A stretch of DNA of 64,000 nucleotides from Pseudomonas hefeiensis. Lineage in GTDB: Bacteria > Pseudomonadota > Gammaproteobacteria > Pseudomonadales > Pseudomonadaceae. The notes below the pieces were generated by a model that was given only the letters and a program-made list of their open reading frames with translations, was not told where the DNA came from and did not search any database. A program made the translations under genes and the position numbers. Positions 25,197-33,947 of this stretch are shown in pieces. Location: NCBI RefSeq assembly GCF_030687835.1, contig NZ_CP117449.1, positions 3,596,001-3,660,000 of the forward strand, in the 5' to 3' direction. Numbering within the stretch: position 1 is the first letter of the stretch; every line of letters begins with the position of its first letter.

Positions 25197-26471
25197 TCAG
25201 AACCTCGGTTTGACGGCTTTCCAGTCCGGCTTGTAGCGCTGCATCTGCCGCACGTCGTCGCGCTGGCGGATGCCGCACCTGAGGAACTGCTCATGCAGCT
25301 TGGCCAGTTGATCGCGGTCCAGCTCCAGCCCAAGTCCCGGCGCACGGGTGATTTTCACGCAACCGTCGACAATCGGCAGCTTGCCGCCCTTGATCACCTC
25401 TTCATCCGGTTCCTGCCACGGGTAATGGGTGTCACAGGCGTAGTCCAGGTTCGGCACCGAAGCCGCGACGTGGGCCATGGCCATCAGGCTGATGCCCAGG
25501 TGGGAGTTCGAATGCATCGACACCCCCAGGCCAAAGGTGTCGCACATTTTCGCCAGCGCCTGGGTGTCTCGCAGCCCGCCCCAGTAATGGTGGTCGGCCA
25601 AGACGATCTGCACGCTGTTCAGCGCCACGCTACGACGAAACTCGTCGAAATCGGTGACCACCATATTGGTCGCCAGCGGCAGGCCGGTGCGTCTGTGCAG
25701 TTCGGCCATGCCCTCGAGCCCCGGCGTGGGATCTTCGTAGTATTGCAGGTCATCGCCCAGCAGCTCGGCCATGCGAATGGAGGTTTCCAGCGACCAGTTG
25801 CCATTGGGATCGATGCGCAGCGGGTAGCCGGGAAAAGCCTGTTTCAACGCCTTGATGCAGGCCACTTCGTGCTCCGGCTCCAGGGTGCCGGCCTTGAGCT
25901 TGATGCTCTTGAAGCCGTAGTCCTGGATCATGCGCCGGGCCTGGGCAACGATTTGCTGTTCGTTGAGCGCCTCGCCCCAACTGTCCGGCGGATACGGCGA
26001 ATCAACGTGCTCGGCGTACTTGAAAAACAGATAGGCGCTGAACGGAATCTCATCACGAATCGCCCCGCCCAGCAGATCCACCAGCGGCACGTTCAGGTAA
26101 TGGGCTTGCAGGTCCAGGCAGGCCACCTCAAACGCCGAGTAAGCATTGCTCACCGCCTTGCTCGCATGGGAACCCGGCGCCAGCTCCGCACCGGCAACGC
26201 TGGCGGGCCGGTGGGCGGCCACAGTGGCCTGGACGATGGCCCGCAACTGGTTGAGGTTGAACGGGTCCAGCCCGATCAACTGGCTTTGCAGTTGCTGCTG
26301 GATCGCCAGGGCCGGCGCATCGCCGTAACTCTCTCCCAGGCCGATGTAACCGTTGTCGCTCTCGATCTCGATGATCGAACGCAGCGCGTAGGGCTCATGA
26401 ATGCCGCTGGCGTTGAGCAGCGGCGGATCGCGAAAGGCGATGGGTGTGACGGTGACGCGTGTGATTTTCAT
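25197..26471 (-). CDS. Glucarate dehydratase-like enzyme (enolase superfamily)
   Basis: A 424-residue member of the mandelate racemase/enolase superfamily, glucarate dehydratase subgroup. The catalytic set is visible: KxK at Lys191-Lys193 (SIKLKAG), metal ligands Asp221 (RIDPNG), Glu246 (YYEDP) and Asn269 (ATNMVV), and His320 (SMHSNSHLG). Length is slightly below classical GudD (about 445). It would dehydrate D-glucarate or a related acid sugar to a keto-deoxy acid. It is divergent from the LysR gene at 26579, its probable regulator. No transporter or downstream aldolase is adjacent, so the pathway is split. Confidence 0.85.
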   Translation of the reverse strand: MKITRVTVTPIAFRDPPLLNASGIHEPYALRSIIEIESDNGYIGLGESYGDAPALAIQQQLQSQLIGLDPFNLNQLRAIVQATVAAHRPASVAGAELAPGSHASKAVSNAYSAFEVACLDLQAHYLNVPLVDLLGGAIRDEIPFSAYLFFKYAEHVDSPYPPDSWGEALNEQQIVAQARRMIQDYGFKSIKLKAGTLEPEHEVACIKALKQAFPGYPLRIDPNGNWSLETSIRMAELLGDDLQYYEDPTPGLEGMAELHRRTGLPLATNMVVTDFDEFRRSVALNSVQIVLADHHYWGGLRDTQALAKMCDTFGLGVSMHSNSHLGISLMAMAHVAASVPNLDYACDTHYPWQEPDEEVIKGGKLPIVDGCVKITRAPGLGLELDRDQLAKLHEQFLRCGIRQRDDVRQMQRYKPDWKAVKPRF

Positions 26472-26578
26472 GCAGCGGCTCCGATCATTGTTTTTGTAGA
26501 GAACGGGCCGATGATGGACGGTGGGTATTGTTCCCGTCTAATCTAACTTGGCACTTGATTGATACCTGGATTGAATCA

Positions 26579-27475
26579 ATGTTTGAACTGGCCCAGCTAC
26601 GCTGCTTCACCACGGTGGCGACCGAACTCAATTTCCGTCGCGCCGCCGAACGTCTGAACATGACCCAGCCTCCGCTGAGCCGGCAGATCCAGTTGCTGGA
26701 ACATCACCTGGGTGTCGAACTGTTCACCCGCAGCACTCGCAGCGTGGCGCTCACCGCCGCCGGGCGGGCGTTTTTCATCGAAGCGCAGAACCTGCTGGAG
26801 CAGGCGCAACAAGCCGCCGTGGCCGCCAAGCGGTTTGCCCAGGGCGACATCGGCTCGGTCACCATCAGCTTCGTCGGCAGCGCGGTGTATGAGTTTCTAC
26901 CCAAGGTCATCGCCGAAGCCCGCCTGAAACAGCCCCAGGTAAAAATCGTCCTGTCGGAGATGAACACTTACCAGCAACACGAGGCCCTGCGCGCCCGCCG
27001 CATCGACCTGGGGATCGTCCGCTCGCCACTGCTGGAAACCGGCTACGCCACCGAGTGCCTGGTGCGCGAGCCGTTCGTCCTGGCAGTGCCTGTCGGGCAT
27101 CCGCTGGCCAGTGCCGATTCGGTGGGCGTCGAGGATCTCGACGGTGAACCCTTCCTGATGTACTCCCACTCCGCCTACCCGCCCTTCAACGAACTGCTCA
27201 CCGGCATGCTGCGCTCGGCCCGGGTCGCGCCACAGTTCGTGCAATGGCTGGGGTCCTCGCTGACGATCCTGGCACTGGTCAACGCCGGCATGGGCCTGGC
27301 GCTGGTGCCCCGGTGCGCTACCAGCGTGGTGTTCAGGCAGGTGGTGTTTCGCGAGATTGATCTGGGTGAAGGGGTGCAGAGCGAGTTGCACCTGGTATGG
27401 CGCCAGGACAATGACAACCCGGCGTTTGCCATGCTGCTGGAGGGGATTCGCGGGGCGGTTCGGGAAGGGTTGTGA
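26579..27475 (+). CDS. LysR-family transcriptional regulator
   Basis: A 298-residue LysR regulator: N-terminal winged helix (MFELAQLRCFTTVATELNFRRAAERLN, with MTQPPLSRQIQLLE) and a C-terminal effector-binding domain. It is divergent from the glucarate dehydratase-like gene with a 107-bp gap, the standard arrangement for a LysR activator of the divergent gene. I start it at the ATG 26579 because it fits the family N-terminus; only a weak ggat precedes it. Confidence 0.9.
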   Translation: MFELAQLRCFTTVATELNFRRAAERLNMTQPPLSRQIQLLEHHLGVELFTRSTRSVALTAAGRAFFIEAQNLLEQAQQAAVAAKRFAQGDIGSVTISFVGSAVYEFLPKVIAEARLKQPQVKIVLSEMNTYQQHEALRARRIDLGIVRSPLLETGYATECLVREPFVLAVPVGHPLASADSVGVEDLDGEPFLMYSHSAYPPFNELLTGMLRSARVAPQFVQWLGSSLTILALVNAGMGLALVPRCATSVVFRQVVFREIDLGEGVQSELHLVWRQDNDNPAFAMLLEGIRGAVREGL

Positions 27476-27556
27476 AGGCGAAGCCACATTGCCCGTGCTG
27501 CTGGCTGACTCCGCAAGATGCACAGCGAGCCGTAAACCTTTTACTTGAAAAGCGGC

Positions 27557-28459
27557 TCAGACCTGCAGGTGAAGCGCATCCGCCATGGCTTCAATCTCTT
27601 GTCGCATCCACAATTTCTGCAACCAATGGGAGGGAATAGCCTGCACCCCATAAAATGCCCCTGCCACCTGACCGACAATGGCAGCGGTGGTGTCAGCGTC
27701 GTCGCCCAGGTTCGTCGCGGCCAGCACCGCATCAGTGAAACTGTCCGTCTGATGAAAGCACCACAGCGCCGCTTCCAAGGAAGCCACCGAATAACCAGTG
27801 CCTGACACTTCACTACGACCTTTTCCCTGATATGCCCCTTGGGCGAGCGCTATCACTTTAGCCTCGGTCAGTTGCTCGGACGACACATGCAACACATCCG
27901 CCTTTGAAGCGCCGGTCAATGCGTTGCCAATAACTTCGGCCAACACCTGGCAACACTCCACCGCCTCTGCTGCCCCATGGGTTGTGCGTGAACTCAGAGC
28001 CGCAAAATCGCGAATGCGTTTGCGATCCGGATAAAAGAACAGCACGACCGGTGCCAGTCGCATAAGCGAGCCGTTGCCAGCTGTATCAGGAGCGGTATCC
28101 CCCGCGAATGGGTCGCCATGGGACTGATAGCGTTCCAGTGCACCGCGCACGGTAAAACCAATGTCAAAACAATCACCCGTGGAACTCAGATAACCCCAAT
28201 GCCACCAATTGAGGTATCGGCCCATCTGGTCAGCCGCATCAAAACCACGCTTTTGCAACAGGCTCTCAGCCAGACACAAAGCCATCGATGTGTCATCGGT
28301 CCATTGGCCAGGCTTGAGATTGAAGGGGCCGCCACCGACCATGTCGGTCACCGGGGTAAAGGAACCCCGTGGCTGGAATTCAACAGTCGTGCCAACGGCG
28401 TCACCACACGCCAAGCCCAGTAAGCATCCGCGATAGCGGTCTGAAAGTGTCGCAGACAT
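27557..28459 (-). CDS. ADP-ribosylglycohydrolase (DraG-like)
   Basis: A 300-residue protein with the ADP-ribosyl-hydrolase dinuclear Mg site: GLACGDAVGTTVEF, QWTDDTSMAL (acidic pair), GNGSLMRLAP and GDDADTTAAIVGQVAGA. It removes ADP-ribose from proteins or small molecules. Start at 28459 has aagga 8 nt upstream; an upstream extension to 28693 is not credible. It stands alone between a LysR gene and a SnoaL-like gene, so no partner ADP-ribosyltransferase is visible here. Confidence 0.9.
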   Translation of the reverse strand: MSATLSDRYRGCLLGLACGDAVGTTVEFQPRGSFTPVTDMVGGGPFNLKPGQWTDDTSMALCLAESLLQKRGFDAADQMGRYLNWWHWGYLSSTGDCFDIGFTVRGALERYQSHGDPFAGDTAPDTAGNGSLMRLAPVVLFFYPDRKRIRDFAALSSRTTHGAAEAVECCQVLAEVIGNALTGASKADVLHVSSEQLTEAKVIALAQGAYQGKGRSEVSGTGYSVASLEAALWCFHQTDSFTDAVLAATNLGDDADTTAAIVGQVAGAFYGVQAIPSHWLQKLWMRQEIEAMADALHLQV

Positions 28460-28677
28460 CCTGATTCCTTCTGTTTCGAGTTCGTTCACACATGAGCTGC
28501 ATGCAACCAGCGAGATGATAACGGCTGGACATGCCCAAGGAGCCGGAACGCAATCTTTTTTACGAAATCGAAACGTACATTCACTCGGCTGTTCCCCCAC
28601 TCGAAGACAAGTTGTACGATGACGTACGAGCGCACTTCGCTCGCGTTCCTGATACCTACAACAACAAGGAAATCTCC

Positions 28678-29112
28678 ATGAAAAAAGCCACATTGGTCAT
28701 CAGCTTTCTGTGCCTGTTCAGCGGTTATGTAACCGCTGCCCCTTCACCGGCCGAACAGGAAGTGGCCCAGGCCGTCGACCATCTGACCCAAGCCATGCTG
28801 CACAAAGACATCCCACAACTTCAGGCACTGGCTGCCGAAAACCTGACCTACGGGCACTCCAGCGGGAAGATTCAGGACAAGAAAGCCTTCATTGCCGACA
28901 TCGAAACTGGCAAGAGCGCGTTCAAGACCCTGGAGATGAAGGATCAGAAAATCACCCTGTCAGGCGATGTGGCCCTGGTGCGCAACCACTTCTCCGCGCA
29001 GGCGCTCAAGGGCACCGAAGTGGTCCCGACGGAAATCGAGAACTTTCTGATCTGGCAGAAGCAGAAGGATGGCAAGTGGTTGCTGATTGGGCGGCAGGCG
29101 TTTCGGTTCTGA
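28678..29112 (+). CDS. Exported SnoaL-like/DUF4440 protein
   Basis: A 144-residue protein with signal peptide (MKKATLVISFLCLFSGYVTAA) and an NTF2-like fold typical of DUF4440 (…QAMLHKDIPQLQALAAENLTYGHSSG…ENFLIWQKQKDGKWLLIGRQA). Start has aaggaaat 6 nt upstream. NTF2-like periplasmic proteins are often small-ligand binders; no catalytic residues can be assigned. Confidence 0.75.
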   Translation: MKKATLVISFLCLFSGYVTAAPSPAEQEVAQAVDHLTQAMLHKDIPQLQALAAENLTYGHSSGKIQDKKAFIADIETGKSAFKTLEMKDQKITLSGDVALVRNHFSAQALKGTEVVPTEIENFLIWQKQKDGKWLLIGRQAFRF

Positions 29113-29164
29113 CCTAAAAATCTCCGTGGGCGCCGTTAGTTAACTTGAAGCGGCTGGGATTCAA

Positions 29165-29301
29165 TGTGGCGAGGGGATTTAGCGAAACGTCGCACCGCCC
29201 CGCTGGGCTGCGAAGCAGCCCCAAACTGGCGATTCAGGTGTATCAGACAGAGCGCCAGGGGCCGCTTCGCGCGCCCAGCGGGGATAAATCCCCTCGCCAC
29301 A
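29165..29301. repeat. Palindromic repeat, tgtggcgaggggattta type (variant arm)
   Basis: Same family as 3113 and with the same variant arm (gatttagcgaaacgtcgcac), here in the left arm. Confidence 0.85.
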
Positions 29302-29314
29302 GGTCACAGTTACT

Positions 29315-30238
29315 TCAATCCGCCGCCCATTGCTGGCGGTACTGCAGCAAGAAATCGACAAAGGCGCGCACCCGCTGCGGCACGTACCGACCGTGGGGAT
29401 ACAGCAAGGTGAACGGACGTGAGCGCCCCGCGAAAGGCGCAAGTACCTCCACCAATTGCCCGTTGGCCAGCTCCTGCTCCACGATGAATTTGTAGGTCTG
29501 GAACAAGCCGGCACCATGTTTGGCCAGCGTCACGCCGCCGAGCACATCGTCCGAACAGCAATAACCCCCTTCGCCGAACACCTCCTTTTCCTTGCCTTCG
29601 ACATTGAACAACCAGGAAATCCGCCGCCCGCTGCTGGGCAATTCGAACTGAATGCACTCGTGATCGTCCAGGTCTTCAAGGACCTGCGGCGTGCCGGCCT
29701 TGCGCAAGTAATCCGGGGACGCGACCACCACCAGTTTCGCGTCTTCGAGCAGCCGGGCGATCATGGAGGAGTCTGGCTGGGCCCGCACCCGGATCGCCAG
29801 GTCATAACCCTCGGCCACGAAGTCGATGTTTCGGTTGCTCAGGTGAATGTCCACGGTCACTTGCGGGTACAGCGCCCGAAATGCCGGCAGCAACGGCAGG
29901 ATCCGGTGATGAGCGTAAGTGGTGGGAAGACTGATGCGCAGTTGCCCGGACGGCACCGATTGAGCGCCCATCATTTCCTGTTGCGCCTCCACCAGTTGCG
30001 TCAGCGCTTGCCGGCATTGCTCGAAGTAGGTCTTGCCGGCTTCCGTCAGCCGGATGCTGCGTGTGGTGCGCACGAAAAGACGCGAACCCAGGCGCTCCTC
30101 CAGACGGAAAATCGAGCGACTCACCGCCGCCGGAGTCACCCCGGCTAGCTGGGCCGCCGCAGTGAAACTCCCTGCCTCCGCCGCCAGGCAGAACAGTTCT
30201 ATGCTGCCCAACTGCAGGTCTTCGAAATGACGCTTCAT
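29315..30238 (-). CDS. LysR-family transcriptional regulator
   Basis: A 307-residue LysR protein (LGSIELFCLAAEAGSFTAAA, then VTPAAVSRSIFRLEERLG) of the AaeR/DsdC-like subgroup that ends shortly after a basic tail. It is divergent from the tautomerase gene (128-bp gap). That gap holds a 34-nt element repeated in front of the SDR gene at 30876, which suggests that this LysR controls both. Confidence 0.9.
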   Translation of the reverse strand: MKRHFEDLQLGSIELFCLAAEAGSFTAAAQLAGVTPAAVSRSIFRLEERLGSRLFVRTTRSIRLTEAGKTYFEQCRQALTQLVEAQQEMMGAQSVPSGQLRISLPTTYAHHRILPLLPAFRALYPQVTVDIHLSNRNIDFVAEGYDLAIRVRAQPDSSMIARLLEDAKLVVVASPDYLRKAGTPQVLEDLDDHECIQFELPSSGRRISWLFNVEGKEKEVFGEGGYCCSDDVLGGVTLAKHGAGLFQTYKFIVEQELANGQLVEVLAPFAGRSRPFTLLYPHGRYVPQRVRAFVDFLLQYRQQWAAD

Positions 30239-30253
30239 GATTCGTTACACCGC

Positions 30254-30287
30254 GTATCAACTGAAGTTTCCAGACACCTGTTTATCA
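30254..30287 (+). promoter_or_regulatory. Duplicated 34-nt promoter element, copy 1
   Basis: Begins GTATCAACTGAAGT and ends TTTATCA, 79 nt before the tautomerase start. It matches copy 2 at 30761 in 24 of 34 positions with equal block spacing. Confidence 0.6.
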
Positions 30288-30365
30288 GCCGCAGGCGTAT
30301 AAATATAGTGGCCCTCGTGGCGCGGGAACCGTCCTGCGCTCATTTCTCATCAGCAGGAGTGCATC

Positions 30366-30572
30366 ATGCCTTTCGTCAACGTGCGTATTACCCGCGACGG
30401 CGTCACTCGCGAGCAGAAAGCCCAAGTCATTTCCGAAATCACTGAAACCCTCCAGCGGGTGCTGGGTAAGGATCCGCACTTGACCCACATCGTGATCGAG
30501 GAAGTCGATACCGATAACTGGGGTTACGCGGGTATGACGACGACGCAATACCGAAGCCTTCCCAAAGAGTGA
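30366..30572 (+). CDS. 4-oxalocrotonate tautomerase family protein
   Basis: A 68-residue tautomerase-superfamily protein. After removal of Met the catalytic Pro1 is exposed (PFVNVRITRDGV), and the rest follows the 4-OT pattern (…EITETLQRVLGKDPHLTHIVIEEV). The aggag Shine-Dalgarno is 8 nt upstream. The residue at the 4-OT Arg11 place is Thr or Arg depending on alignment, so activity on 2-hydroxymuconate is not guaranteed. Followed by a strong terminator. Confidence 0.88.
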   Translation: MPFVNVRITRDGVTREQKAQVISEITETLQRVLGKDPHLTHIVIEEVDTDNWGYAGMTTTQYRSLPKE

Positions 30573-30588
30573 CGGTTCTACATTCCCG

Positions 30589-30616
30589 AGCCCGGTCCAA
30601 CTGACCGGGCTTTCTT
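30589..30616 (+). terminator. Intrinsic terminator after the tautomerase gene
   Basis: 9-bp stem agcccggtc / gaccgggct with a 5-nt loop, followed by ttcttg; 17 nt after the stop codon. Confidence 0.8.
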
Positions 30617-30634
30617 GTGCCTGGTGATTAACCC

Positions 30635-30723
30635 TGTGGGAGCGGGCTTGCTCGCGAATGCGGTGTATCAGTCAAAACTTCGGTGGCTGACCCACCGCAT
30701 TCGCGAGCAAGCCCGCTCCCACA
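30635..30723. repeat. REPIN
   Basis: Inverted gtgggagcgggcttgctcgcga arms between the tautomerase terminator and the SDR promoter. Confidence 0.9.
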
Positions 30724-30760
30724 CTAGCTGGTGGTGATCAAACAATTGATTACATGACGT

Positions 30761-30794
30761 ATCAACTCAAGTACCAGCCCCCGTATTTATCAAA
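30761..30794 (+). promoter_or_regulatory. Duplicated 34-nt promoter element, copy 2
   Basis: GTATCAACTCAAGT ... TTTATCA, 82 nt before the SDR start; partner of 30254-30287. Confidence 0.6.
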
Positions 30795-30875
30795 CCAAAG
30801 CGCACCAATACCCTGATCTCAACCACCGCCAACATCGGCGCAACGGTTTCAATTCAACTGATCAGGAGTTCAATC

Positions 30876-31610
30876 ATGAGCCTCAACAAAACCGTCATCA
30901 TCACCGGCGCGTCCAGCGGCATCGGCCTGGGGCTGGTCCAGGCGTTCCTGGATCGGGGCTATAACGTGGTGGGCAATGCCCGCTCCCAATCCGGCCTGGA
31001 CAGCGCCGCGCAACAGCTCGGCCATCAGGAGAATTTCATTGGCGTGGCCGGTGATATCGCTGACCCGGCCACTTCAACCCGGCTTATCGCCAAGGCCATC
31101 GAGGCTTTTGCAGCGGTTGACGGGCTGGTGAACAATGCCGGTTTCTTCCTGCCAAAACCCTTCATCGAATACAGCCCCCAGGACCTGGAAGCGCTGCTGG
31201 ACACCAACCTCAAGGGTCTGGTCTTCGCCAGCCAGGCGGCTGCCGCGCACATGATCGGTCGTCAGCAAGGTTTCATCATCAACATCTCGGCCGCCGTGGC
31301 TCTGCAACCGAACATCCAGGTGCCGGCGGCGCTGCCGGTGTTGATCAAAGGTGGTGTCAACCAGATGACGCGTGCCCTGGCGCTGGAGCTGTCGCCTCAC
31401 AACATCAAGGTCAACGCGGTTGCACCGGGCATCATTGACACGCCCATGCATGACCCGGCCCATCGCGAGTTTCTCAACCACCTGGCACCGGCCGGTCGCG
31501 TGGGTACCATCGAGGAAATTGCCGAGGCCGTGTTGTACCTGGCGGGCGCTGATTTCACGACGGGCGCGATACTGCCGGTAGACGGCGGGATGAGCACAGG
31601 CAAGTGGTAA
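30876..31610 (+). CDS. Short-chain dehydrogenase/reductase family protein lacking the catalytic Tyr
   Basis: A 244-residue classical SDR with the cofactor loop TGASSGIGLG (10-19), NNAG (86-89), Ser138 (INISAA) and C-terminal DFTTGAILPVDGGMS. The catalytic Y-x-x-x-K is altered: Lys158 is present in LPVLIKGG but the Tyr place is Pro154. Without Tyr the usual proton transfer should fail, so the protein may be a non-enzymatic binder or use other chemistry. It has a perfect aggag. It shares a promoter element with the tautomerase gene. A terminator follows. Confidence 0.85.
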   Translation: MSLNKTVIITGASSGIGLGLVQAFLDRGYNVVGNARSQSGLDSAAQQLGHQENFIGVAGDIADPATSTRLIAKAIEAFAAVDGLVNNAGFFLPKPFIEYSPQDLEALLDTNLKGLVFASQAAAAHMIGRQQGFIINISAAVALQPNIQVPAALPVLIKGGVNQMTRALALELSPHNIKVNAVAPGIIDTPMHDPAHREFLNHLAPAGRVGTIEEIAEAVLYLAGADFTTGAILPVDGGMSTGKW

Positions 31611-31621
31611 ACAGGCAAAAG

Positions 31622-31654
31622 AAAAACCCCGCAGGCACAACCTCCGGGGTTTTT
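31622..31654. terminator. Bidirectional intrinsic terminator
   Basis: aaaaacccc ... ggggttttt with an intervening imperfect stem (gcagg / cctcc); A-run on one side and T-run on the other, so it can stop both the SDR transcript and the convergent receptor transcript. Confidence 0.85.
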
Positions 31655-31668
31655 ATGAAGCACAGAAC

Positions 31669-33810
31669 TTAGAGCGTGTAGGAGATGCCGGCCTGCACGG
31701 TTCGCGGTGCGCCTGGGTAGGCATAGACGTTACCGAAAGCGCCTTCTTCGTAGTCGGCGTCGAACAGGTTCTTCAAGTCCAGGTTGAGGCGGATCCGTTC
31801 GTTGACCTTGTAGTAACCGAGCAAGTCCACCACGGTGTAGCTGTCCATGGAGAACGCATTGGCTGCCGTCTGGCCGGCCCGCTCATCGACGTACTTGGCG
31901 CCCAGGCCGAGGCCCAGGCCTTTGAGGCCACCGTCCTGGAATTCGTAGACGTTCAACAGGCTGAAGGTGTTTTTGGGCACGTTGAGCAAGCGGGTGCCGG
32001 ACGGGATATTGATGTCCTTGGTCACTTCGGCATCCACATACGCGTAACCACCAATCACGCGCCATTGCGGCGTCAAATTGCCCGCCACGTTCAGGTCAAA
32101 ACCACGGCTGCGCACTTCGCCAGCGGCCACGCTAAAGGTGGAATCCACTGGGTCAGTGGTGAGCACATTACGTTTTTCGATCTGGTACACCGCCGCATCG
32201 ACACTCAACTGACGATCCAGGGCTTCCCACTTGACCCCCATCTCATAAGACTTGCCCTCTTCCGGCTTGAACCCGCCGCCTTCGCGACTGGCACCGTTGT
32301 TGGGTTTGAACGAGCGTGCGGTATTGGCATAGACAGCCACGGTGTCGGTCAGATCGTAGATCACACCCAGGCGCGGGGTGACGGCGCTGTCGGTGACGTC
32401 CCAGTTTCGACTGCCAGGCGGGTTCTGAGGGACAAAACTCTCGTACTGATGCTCGAACCGCTCAAAACGCGCCCCGGCCAACAGCTTCAAGCGCTCAGTC
32501 AGCGCCACCTGATCCTGCACGAACACACCAAACGTCTTGAGGTTTTCCTGGTCATCTGTGGGTGTGCGCGTTAACGCCGGGCGTGGCTGGCCATACACCG
32601 GATCGAAGATATCGATCGGATAAGCACTGCTCCCCGCGGCGGAACGTTTGATGATGGACTGGTAGTCGTAGTCTTCATACTCGATGCCGGTCAACAGCGT
32701 GTGCTCGAACCCTCCCGTGGAAAAATGCCCGGTGAGGTTGAGTTGGGTGTCCCGGTCAGTCCACTCCAGTTTGCGATAGTTGAAATTGCGCCCCAGGGTA
32801 CGCCCGTCGGCGGCGATGCCGTTGCCTTCCACCGCGTTGCCCTGCAGGGTGCCGTCGAGCCATTGGGTACCGCCGGCCAGGGTCCAGTCGTCGTTGAGCA
32901 TGTGCTCGAAACGCACCTGGAGCATGTTGTTGTCGTTGTGCAATTTGCCAGCGTCTTTTTCGCCGAAGAACGTATCGCGCGAGGCGGTGCCGCGCTGGCC
33001 AGCGTAATGGGTCAGGCCACGGTCCAGCGGCGCATTGTTGCGCATGAAGTCGCCTTCGAAGGTCAGGCGCGTGGTGTCGTTGACCTGCCAGGTCACCACC
33101 GGCGCGATGCCGTAGCGCTCGGTCTCGACGTGATCACGGAACGTATCGCCGCCCTCGCCCACCACGTTCAGGCGATAAGCCAGGCGCCCTTCTTCGTCCA
33201 GCGGGCCTGAGGCATCCAGGGTGCCGCGGCGCATGCCCTGGTCGCTGACCTGGCTGCCCAGGGTCACGGTGCGTTCGGCCAATGGCTGCTTGGACACCAC
33301 GTTGAAGGTGCCGCCCGGATCGCCGCGACCGTACAGCATCGTCGCTGGGCCGCGCAGCACTTCCAGGCGCTCGATGGTGTTGGCATCTGGCATGTTCGGG
33401 TAACCGCGGTTGATCGGAAAACCGTTGCGGTAGAACTCGCCCGTGGTAAAGCCGCGGACCGTGAATGTGGTCAGGCCCTGGCCGCCGAAGTTGTTCGCCC
33501 TGCCGACCCCGCCTGCGTAATCAAGCGCGTCTTGCAGCCGGGTGGCGCTGAGGTCTTCCACCACGTCGCGCGAAACCACGGAAATGGACTGTGGGGTTTC
33601 ATGAATCGCCGTGTCGGTACGTGTCGCGCTGGCCGAACGGGTGGCGCGATAGCCCTTCACCGGACCTTGTGCCGATTCATAGTCGGCGTTACCGACGATA
33701 TCCGTGGCTTGCAACTCAAGGGAGGCTGGTTTGGCAGGGACTGGCTGTTCGGCCCAGGTGGAAACGGAATAAGCCTGAAGCACACACAGTGAAACGAGAA
33801 TCCGACGCAT
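31669..33810 (-). CDS. TonB-dependent siderophore receptor
   Basis: A 713-residue outer-membrane receptor with signal peptide (cleavage near TWA), a short N-terminal stretch without the STN signalling domain, a plug domain (HETPQSISVVSRDVVEDLSATR, split by TonB-box-like residues upstream; then IERLEVLRGPATMLYGRGDPGG) and a 22-strand barrel ending FGNVYAYPGAPRTVQAGISYTL. The lack of an STN domain means it is not an ECF-sigma transducing receptor. It belongs to the ferric-siderophore (FhuA/FoxA-like) group; no biosynthesis genes are adjacent, so a xenosiderophore is likely. A small terminator lies directly upstream of its start. Confidence 0.9.
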   Translation of the reverse strand: MRRILVSLCVLQAYSVSTWAEQPVPAKPASLELQATDIVGNADYESAQGPVKGYRATRSASATRTDTAIHETPQSISVVSRDVVEDLSATRLQDALDYAGGVGRANNFGGQGLTTFTVRGFTTGEFYRNGFPINRGYPNMPDANTIERLEVLRGPATMLYGRGDPGGTFNVVSKQPLAERTVTLGSQVSDQGMRRGTLDASGPLDEEGRLAYRLNVVGEGGDTFRDHVETERYGIAPVVTWQVNDTTRLTFEGDFMRNNAPLDRGLTHYAGQRGTASRDTFFGEKDAGKLHNDNNMLQVRFEHMLNDDWTLAGGTQWLDGTLQGNAVEGNGIAADGRTLGRNFNYRKLEWTDRDTQLNLTGHFSTGGFEHTLLTGIEYEDYDYQSIIKRSAAGSSAYPIDIFDPVYGQPRPALTRTPTDDQENLKTFGVFVQDQVALTERLKLLAGARFERFEHQYESFVPQNPPGSRNWDVTDSAVTPRLGVIYDLTDTVAVYANTARSFKPNNGASREGGGFKPEEGKSYEMGVKWEALDRQLSVDAAVYQIEKRNVLTTDPVDSTFSVAAGEVRSRGFDLNVAGNLTPQWRVIGGYAYVDAEVTKDINIPSGTRLLNVPKNTFSLLNVYEFQDGGLKGLGLGLGAKYVDERAGQTAANAFSMDSYTVVDLLGYYKVNERIRLNLDLKNLFDADYEEGAFGNVYAYPGAPRTVQAGISYTL

Positions 33811-33829
33811 CGATGCACAATCCTAATGG

Positions 33830-33854
33830 AAAAAAGCCTCCACACCGGGAGGCT
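33830..33854 (-). terminator. Terminator-like hairpin in the receptor leader
   Basis: On the - strand a 7-bp stem (agcctcc / ggaggct, 6-nt loop) is followed at once by TTTTT, only about 20 nt before the receptor ATG. It may be a premature terminator acting as an attenuator of the receptor gene. Confidence 0.5.
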
Positions 33855-33897
33855 GACAAGAATGTGTCGCGAAAGATACAGCAACTCATTACTGTTT

Positions 33898-33916
33898 GAT
33901 ATTTATTCCCATTAGT
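33898..33916 (-). promoter_or_regulatory. Weak Fur-box-like sequence
   Basis: gatatttattcccattagt agrees with the 19-bp Fur consensus at about 11 positions. It is upstream of the siderophore receptor, where a Fur site is expected, but the match alone is poor. Confidence 0.3.
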
Positions 33917-33947
33917 GCCGGGTGTGTTTGTGACTGCTTAGTCAGCC

